In this document: positions 32,658 to 36,711 of the stretch, in pieces | How positions within the stretch are numbered: position 1 is the stretch's first letter | Layout: every line of letters starts with the position of its first letter | NCBI GenBank assembly: GCA_019454405.1 | Contig: JACFOH010000003.1 | Location: forward strand, 75,404-112,114 | Direction: 5' to 3' | DNA length: 36,711 nucleotides | Source: Promineifilum sp. | GTDB lineage: Bacteria > Chloroflexota > Anaerolineae > Promineifilales > Promineifilaceae | Program-made: the position numbers and the translations under genes | Notes under the pieces: generated by a model | Told to the model about the DNA's origin: nothing | The model's database searches: none | The model's input: only the letters and a program-made list of their open reading frames with translations

Positions 32658-33995
32658 GTGTTTGAGACTCTTGGCTCGCGGTTACAGTCCGTTTTCGACA
32701 ACCTGCAAAGACGCGGCAAACTGACGGAAGCTGATGTAGATCTCGCTATGCGCGAGGTTCGCCTTGCTTTGCTCGAGGCCGACGTCAACTTCAAAGTAGT
32801 GAAGAACTTCGTCGGCCGTGTTCGGGAACGGGCTATCGGTCAGGAAGTCATGCGCAGTCTGACCCCGGGGCAGCAAGTGGTCAAGATCGTTCACGACGAG
32901 CTTGTCCAGACTCTTGGCGAACCGGGTCGTCTCAACCTCGGCGCTCAATCGCCGGCTGTTATCATGCTGGTTGGACTACAAGGTGCCGGCAAGACGACCA
33001 TGGCCGGTAAACTGGCGCTTCACCTGCGCAAGCAAGGGCGACGTCCATTGCTTGTCGCGGCTGATGTTTATCGCCCGGCCGCCATTAATCAACTTGAGAC
33101 GTTGGGTAAGCAACTGGATATTCCGGTCTATAGCGAAGGTGTCCAGGGCAAACCTGTTGAAGTCGCCGCTAACGGCGTTAAGCAAGCGATTTCTACAGGA
33201 GCGACGACCGTCATCATCGATACCGCCGGTCGCCTTAACATCGACGAAATGATGATGGATGAGATTAAGGGCATCAAGGCTCGCGTCCATCCTGTCGAGA
33301 CCCTTTTGGTAGCTGATGCCATGACCGGCCAGGAAGCCGTCCGCGTCGCCACTGACTTCCATCAGGCGGTCACGTTGACTGGTCTGATTATGACCAAGAT
33401 CGACGGCGACGCTCGCGGCGGCGCGGCGATATCGATGCGCGAAGTTACCGGCGTCCCGATTAAATTCCTGGGCACGGGCGAGAAGCTTAACGCGATCGAG
33501 CTGTTCCATCCCGATCGTCTGGCCGGTCGAATTCTCGGCATGGGCGACATGATGACGCTTATTGAGCAGGCCCAGTCCGAGATGGATATGGAGGAGGCTC
33601 AGCGTGCCGGCGAGCGCCTTGTTGCAGGAGAGTTCGATCTTGATGATTTTCTCAAGCAACTGCAACAAGTAAAGAGAATGGGGCCAATCGGCAAGATATT
33701 GGAAATGGTTCCCGGCATGAACAAGCTGGCCGGCGATATCGACATGACCGCGGCCGAAAAAGATTTCAAGCGCATTGAGGCTATCATCCAATCGATGACG
33801 GCCGAGGAACGCCGTAATCCGCGCATTTTAAAGGCCAGCCGCAAGCGTCGTGTCGCTGCCGGCTCCGGCACATCAGTACAGGATATCAACGTGCTCCTGA
33901 AGCAACATCGCGAAATGCAGGACATGATGAAACAGTTCCAGAAGGGCGGACGAGGTAAAAATGCGCTCGCCTCCCTTCTGGGTGGACGAATGTAA
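32658..33995 (+). CDS. ffh: Signal recognition particle protein Ffh (SRP54)
   Basis: Ffh is the GTPase of the signal recognition particle, delivering nascent membrane and secreted proteins to FtsY. Domains in order over 445 residues are: N helical bundle (1 to about 85), G domain with P-loop GLQGAGKTTMAGKLA near 105, DVYRPAAINQL, DTAGRLNIDEMMM and TKIDGDARGGAA, and the Met-rich M domain (about 325-445) that binds 4.5S RNA. I start it at GTG 32658 (VFETLGSRLQSVFDNLQ, as family members begin) with GGTGA upstream; a TTG at 32640 is the alternative. It begins the ffh-rpsP-khpA-rimM order common in bacteria. Confidence 0.96.
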   Translation: MFETLGSRLQSVFDNLQRRGKLTEADVDLAMREVRLALLEADVNFKVVKNFVGRVRERAIGQEVMRSLTPGQQVVKIVHDELVQTLGEPGRLNLGAQSPAVIMLVGLQGAGKTTMAGKLALHLRKQGRRPLLVAADVYRPAAINQLETLGKQLDIPVYSEGVQGKPVEVAANGVKQAISTGATTVIIDTAGRLNIDEMMMDEIKGIKARVHPVETLLVADAMTGQEAVRVATDFHQAVTLTGLIMTKIDGDARGGAAISMREVTGVPIKFLGTGEKLNAIELFHPDRLAGRILGMGDMMTLIEQAQSEMDMEEAQRAGERLVAGEFDLDDFLKQLQQVKRMGPIGKILEMVPGMNKLAGDIDMTAAEKDFKRIEAIIQSMTAEERRNPRILKASRKRRVAAGSGTSVQDINVLLKQHREMQDMMKQFQKGGRGKNALASLLGGRM

Positions 33996-34041
33996 TTATT
34001 TGTGAAGGAACCCCTTCATCAACGGAGTGATAAACTAGAAC

Positions 34042-34503
34042 ATGCTAAGAATTCGTTTGAGTCGAACCGGAAAGATCCGTCAGCCTAGCTATCGCGTTGT
34101 CGTAGCCGAGAAGGAAAGCAAACGCGACGGCCGCATTGTCGAAAACATCGGCCATTATAACCCGCTGCCCGATCCAATACAGTTCAAGATCAAGGAAGAT
34201 CGTGCTCTCTATTGGCTCAGCGTTGGCGCCCAGCCGTCTGATGCCGTTCGTATCTTGCTGGAAAAGCAGGGCACTATGGGACGTCTGGCTCGCCTGCATG
34301 GCGGGGAGTCCCTGGAAGCTCTTGTTGCTGAATATACCGGCGTTGAACCTGCCACGGCCAAGACTGTCGAGGCTGAAGAGGTTGCCGAGGCTAAGAGCGT
34401 CGTCGAGGCGATAGTTGAAGAAGCCGAGGCCGTTGCTGAAACGGTGACGGAAGCGATTGAGGATGCTGTAGCGGCTGTCATCGGCGCCGATGAGGAAGAG
34501 TAA
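34042..34503 (+). CDS. rpsP: 30S ribosomal protein S16 with an acidic C-terminal tail
   Basis: S16 is a small-subunit assembly protein. The first 88 residues are canonical (MLRIRLSRTGKIRQPSYRVV, ENIGHYNPLPDP, WLSVGAQPSDAVR). Unlike the usual 80-90-residue protein, this one has 153 residues: residues about 90-153 form a tail made almost only of Ala, Glu and Val with a few Asp, Thr and Ile. The tail should be exposed and helical or disordered. A small hairpin (TGAAGG, 34003-34008, with CCTTCA, 34013-34018) lies in the leader. khpA follows after 5 bp. Confidence 0.95.
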   Translation: MLRIRLSRTGKIRQPSYRVVVAEKESKRDGRIVENIGHYNPLPDPIQFKIKEDRALYWLSVGAQPSDAVRILLEKQGTMGRLARLHGGESLEALVAEYTGVEPATAKTVEAEEVAEAKSVVEAIVEEAEAVAETVTEAIEDAVAAVIGADEEE

Positions 34504-34508
34504 TCTTC

Positions 34509-34754
34509 ATGAAAGACCTCGTCTCGTTCATTGTCGAATCGCTGGTTGACCATCCCGAAGAAGTTGTGGTGACCGAGGTTCGCGACCGGGCGACGACGGT
34601 GATCGAACTTGCCGTGGCCGCCCCCGATATGGGGCGCATCATCGGCAAAAACGGCCGCGTCATCGACTCAATCCGCACCTTGATGCTGGTTCGAGCCGCC
34701 AAGGAAGGTCGGCGGTTTGAACTTGACCTCCTGGAAGCAGACGAGCTTCGTTGA
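34509..34754 (+). CDS. khpA: KH-domain RNA-binding protein KhpA
   Basis: An 81-residue protein that is essentially one KH domain with the GxxG-type loop in RIIGKNGRVIDSIR (about residues 44-57). KhpA (YlqC) forms a complex with KhpB and binds many RNAs, influencing cell division and cell elongation in Gram-positive bacteria. It starts five bases after rpsP. rimM starts just after or overlaps its end depending on the chosen start codon. Confidence 0.94.
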   Translation: MKDLVSFIVESLVDHPEEVVVTEVRDRATTVIELAVAAPDMGRIIGKNGRVIDSIRTLMLVRAAKEGRRFELDLLEADELR

Positions 34755-34764
34755 GAATGATCCA

Positions 34765-35355
34765 TTGACCGAAGATAGCTCGCTTTCTGCGAAACGACCG
34801 GGCCACACCCCCGCAAGAGGCTCTGTAGATCAATCTGCCGAGCCTCATTTTTTGGCGGTCGGGCGTATCTCCAAGCCACACGGCGTTAGGGGAGAAGTCC
34901 GCGTCGAATTGATGACGGATACTCCGGAACGCTTCAAGTGGCTGGACACCATCTATATCGGTGAGGTGAACCCGCGTCAAGTAGCCATTGATAGCGTTCG
35001 TGTACATCAAGGCGGCGTTCTACTCAGATTGGCTGGTTACCCTACGCGTACTGAAGCCGAGCAACTGCGTGGTGAATTACTTCTAGTGCCTAAAGCAGAG
35101 GCCGTTCCACTTGAGGAGGGGGAGTACTTCCTTTATCAACTGGATGGCCTGGCTGTCTATACCGTTAGTGGGACTTATATCGGCCGCCTGGTGGAAGTGT
35201 TGGAAACCGGAGCCAATAATGTCTTCGTAGTCGATGGGCCGCTTGGCCAACACCTGCTGCCGGACATACCTGACGTGATTAAGGAGATCGATATTGAAGG
35301 CGGCCGGATCGTCATTATGCCGTTGCCGGGCTTGATAGATGGTCTTGACGAATAG
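34765..35355 (+). CDS. rimM: 16S rRNA processing protein RimM
   Basis: RimM binds S19 in the 30S head and assists 16S maturation. The 196-residue protein has the RimM N-domain VGRISKPHGVRGEVRVELM with TDTPERF, and the PRC-barrel EGEYFLYQLDGLAVY, then IGRLVEVLETGANNVFVV, LLPDIPDVIKEIDI and the closing MPLPGL. No ATG is available near the start; I use TTG 34765, giving about 30 residues of variable leader before the fold. TTG 34717, inside khpA, is also in frame. trmD and rplS, the usual next genes, are absent and dprA follows. Confidence 0.92.
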   Translation: MTEDSSLSAKRPGHTPARGSVDQSAEPHFLAVGRISKPHGVRGEVRVELMTDTPERFKWLDTIYIGEVNPRQVAIDSVRVHQGGVLLRLAGYPTRTEAEQLRGELLLVPKAEAVPLEEGEYFLYQLDGLAVYTVSGTYIGRLVEVLETGANNVFVVDGPLGQHLLPDIPDVIKEIDIEGGRIVIMPLPGLIDGLDE

Positions 35356-35437
35356 TTGTCGGGATCGATATAAAATTCAACACGCAACATTTTCGGCGCT
35401 CTTGAGGCCTTGGTGGTGCTGAGATTGGGGATTAATA

Positions 35438-36562
35438 ATGTCCGAGCTTAAATACTGGCTGGGATTCAATTACGTCAGCGGCATAGGACCTGCTAAAGTA
35501 CAGGCTTTGCTCGGCGCGTTTGGATCGCTTGAGTCAGCCTGGAAAGCGTCGGATTATGAGCTGAGTCGCCTGGGAATAGATAGCCGTACTCTCCAGAGTT
35601 TCAACGAAACACGGAATAACTTCGATCTCGATGGCTATACTCAACGAGTTGAAGAGGGTGGGGTCAGTGTTCTGACCTGGGAGGACGAAGCTTATCCCGA
35701 ACTATTACGTGAGATCCCGGCCGCGCCCCCGCTGATATTTGTGCGTGGAGGGTTCGAACCCGTCGATCGCTGGTCGGTGGCCGTTGTCGGCACACGTCGC
35801 TTGACGGCATATGGTCGCCAGGTTACACGTGACCTGGTCGCAGGATTAGTCCGTAATGGTGTTACTGTTATTAGCGGCCTTGCCAGAGGGATCGATGCCG
35901 TGGCTCACCGCACGGCGCTTGAAGAGGGTGGGCGCACGATAGCTGTTATGGCGTGCGGCATAGATAAGATATATCCGCCCGAGCACCGCGATCTGGCACG
36001 CGAGATCATTGATGGCCACGGAGCTATCATCAGCGACTACCCATTTGGTTCTGAACCCGAGAGTGCCCATTTCCCGGCGCGGAATCGCTTGATCAGCGGT
36101 TTATCGCTCGGCGTCCTGGTCGTCGAGGCCGGAGAGAAGAGCGGCGCGCTGATAACCTCTCGCTTCGCATTGGAGCAAAATCGCGAGGTGTTTGCTGTTC
36201 CCGGCAATATCAATAGCCCCGCCAGCATAGGTACAAATCGGCTGATACAGCAAGGCGGGAAATTGGTTACGCGTGTTGAGGATATTCTCGAGGAACTGAA
36301 CTTGAAGATGGTAGCCGAGCAGGCCGTTGCCAATGTTGTACTGCCAGAAACGGCCGAGGAAGCGGCGCTGATTTCCCAGCTATCATCTCAGCCGGTACAT
36401 ATCGATGAATTAGCGCGTCTGACTGGGCTACCCAGTAGCCTGGTAAGCGGCACGCTGACGATAATGGAATTGAAGGGGATGGTTCAGCAAGTTGGCGGGA
36501 TGAATTACGTGCGACTTCGTGAAGCTGATCCAACCTACAATGTTGGTCCTATTGAGGAGTAG
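35438..36562 (+). CDS. dprA: DNA-processing protein DprA
   Basis: DprA loads RecA on incoming single-stranded DNA during natural transformation, and is also conserved in non-competent bacteria. The 374-residue protein has an N-terminal SAM/HhH-like part (YVSGIGPAKVQALLGAFGS) and the Rossmann-like core with AVVGTRRLTAYGR, VISGLARGIDAVAH, MACGIDKIYPPEH, FPARNRLISGLS and EAGEKSGALITSRFALEQ. A C-terminal winged-helix domain (about 300-365) is present, as in longer DprA forms. It follows rimM by 82 bp. Confidence 0.95.
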   Translation: MSELKYWLGFNYVSGIGPAKVQALLGAFGSLESAWKASDYELSRLGIDSRTLQSFNETRNNFDLDGYTQRVEEGGVSVLTWEDEAYPELLREIPAAPPLIFVRGGFEPVDRWSVAVVGTRRLTAYGRQVTRDLVAGLVRNGVTVISGLARGIDAVAHRTALEEGGRTIAVMACGIDKIYPPEHRDLAREIIDGHGAIISDYPFGSEPESAHFPARNRLISGLSLGVLVVEAGEKSGALITSRFALEQNREVFAVPGNINSPASIGTNRLIQQGGKLVTRVEDILEELNLKMVAEQAVANVVLPETAEEAALISQLSSQPVHIDELARLTGLPSSLVSGTLTIMELKGMVQQVGGMNYVRLREADPTYNVGPIEE

Positions 36563-36571
36563 CATACAGGA

Positions 36572-36711
36572 ATGCGCATTGTAATATTCGCCGGGGGATC
36601 GGGAAGGCGGTTGTGGCCGATCAGTCGCAAGGCATCCCCTAAACAATTTGAGCCGATCGTCGGCGAGGCGTCTACCTTGCAACTGGCGATGGCTCGCGTG
36701 GCGCCTCTATA
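36572..36711 (+). CDS. Sugar-1-phosphate nucleotidyltransferase, ManC-like (3' end cut by window edge)
   Basis: Only the first 46 residues are in the window: MRIVIFAGGSGRRLWPISRK, then SPKQFEPIVG. The GGSGRRLWP phosphate-binding loop and the following PKQF are typical of mannose-1-phosphate guanylyltransferases, which make GDP-mannose. The ATG is preceded by ACAGGA and lies ten bases after dprA. Related glucose-1-phosphate enzymes cannot be excluded from so short a piece. Confidence 0.8.
   Translation, partial: MRIVIFAGGSGRRLWPISRKASPKQFEPIVGEASTLQLAMARVAPL

Noticed and set aside
1..36711. Insertion sequence, CRISPR array, prophage or attachment sites
   Set aside because: No transposase, integrase, regularly spaced repeats or phage genes were seen; frequent GCGGCCGC/CGGCCG words are spread through coding regions and reflect composition.

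Overview
The window looks like chromosomal DNA from a Chloroflexota-type bacterium (Anaerolineae/Caldilineae-like). This is an inference from moderate-to-high GC, frequent GTG/TTG starts with good Shine-Dalgarno sites, an acidic tail on ribosomal protein S16, a fused ECF ATPase, and gene content without outer-membrane transport. No phylogenetic test was possible. I see no insertion sequence, CRISPR array or prophage. Genes are dense and mostly housekeeping.

Layout. 1-1076 (-): start of a secreted LysM/M23 peptidase, cut by the left edge. 1143-2672: folate genes folK-folP behind a promoter with an inverted repeat. 2694-8803: a fatty-acid beta-oxidation run with two adjacent acyl-CoA dehydrogenase subunits, a FadN-type hydroxyacyl-CoA dehydrogenase/enoyl-CoA hydratase and thiolase FadA. 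8876-12082: mostly minus-strand small genes (dodecin-like protein, deoxynucleoside kinase, DUF1294 membrane protein, degenerate HIT protein, type-2 asparaginase) plus a plus-strand cysteine-containing protein. 12266-15190: lipoprotein, tRNA-Asn, gpmI, an unknown protein. 15245-21411: a cobalamin-riboswitch-controlled operon. 21527-24640: small membrane protein, tandem lipoproteins, fructosamine kinase, methyltransferase. 24736-28345: yqeY, pgpH, ybeY, dgkA. 28334-29992 (-): rfbC-like epimerase and proline dehydrogenase. 30129-36562: fabI, SAM-I riboswitch plus metK, ffh, rpsP-khpA-rimM, dprA. 36572 to the end: start of a sugar-1-phosphate nucleotidyltransferase.

Two systems stand out. First, the operon at 15245-21411 joins an adenosylcobalamin riboswitch, an ECF transporter (S, T and fused AA subunits) and a PduO-type adenosyltransferase to two surface-anchored proteins: an alpha/alpha-toroid repeat protein and a DUF4430 protein. 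These correspond to the two halves of animal intrinsic factor/transcobalamin, so I propose a split, membrane-tethered bacterial cobalamin-capture device feeding the ECF transporter. Second, the two adjacent acyl-CoA dehydrogenases show reciprocal loss of FAD-binding and catalytic motifs. This predicts an obligate heteromeric enzyme with one active site per heterodimer, as in mycobacterial steroid-degrading FadE pairs.
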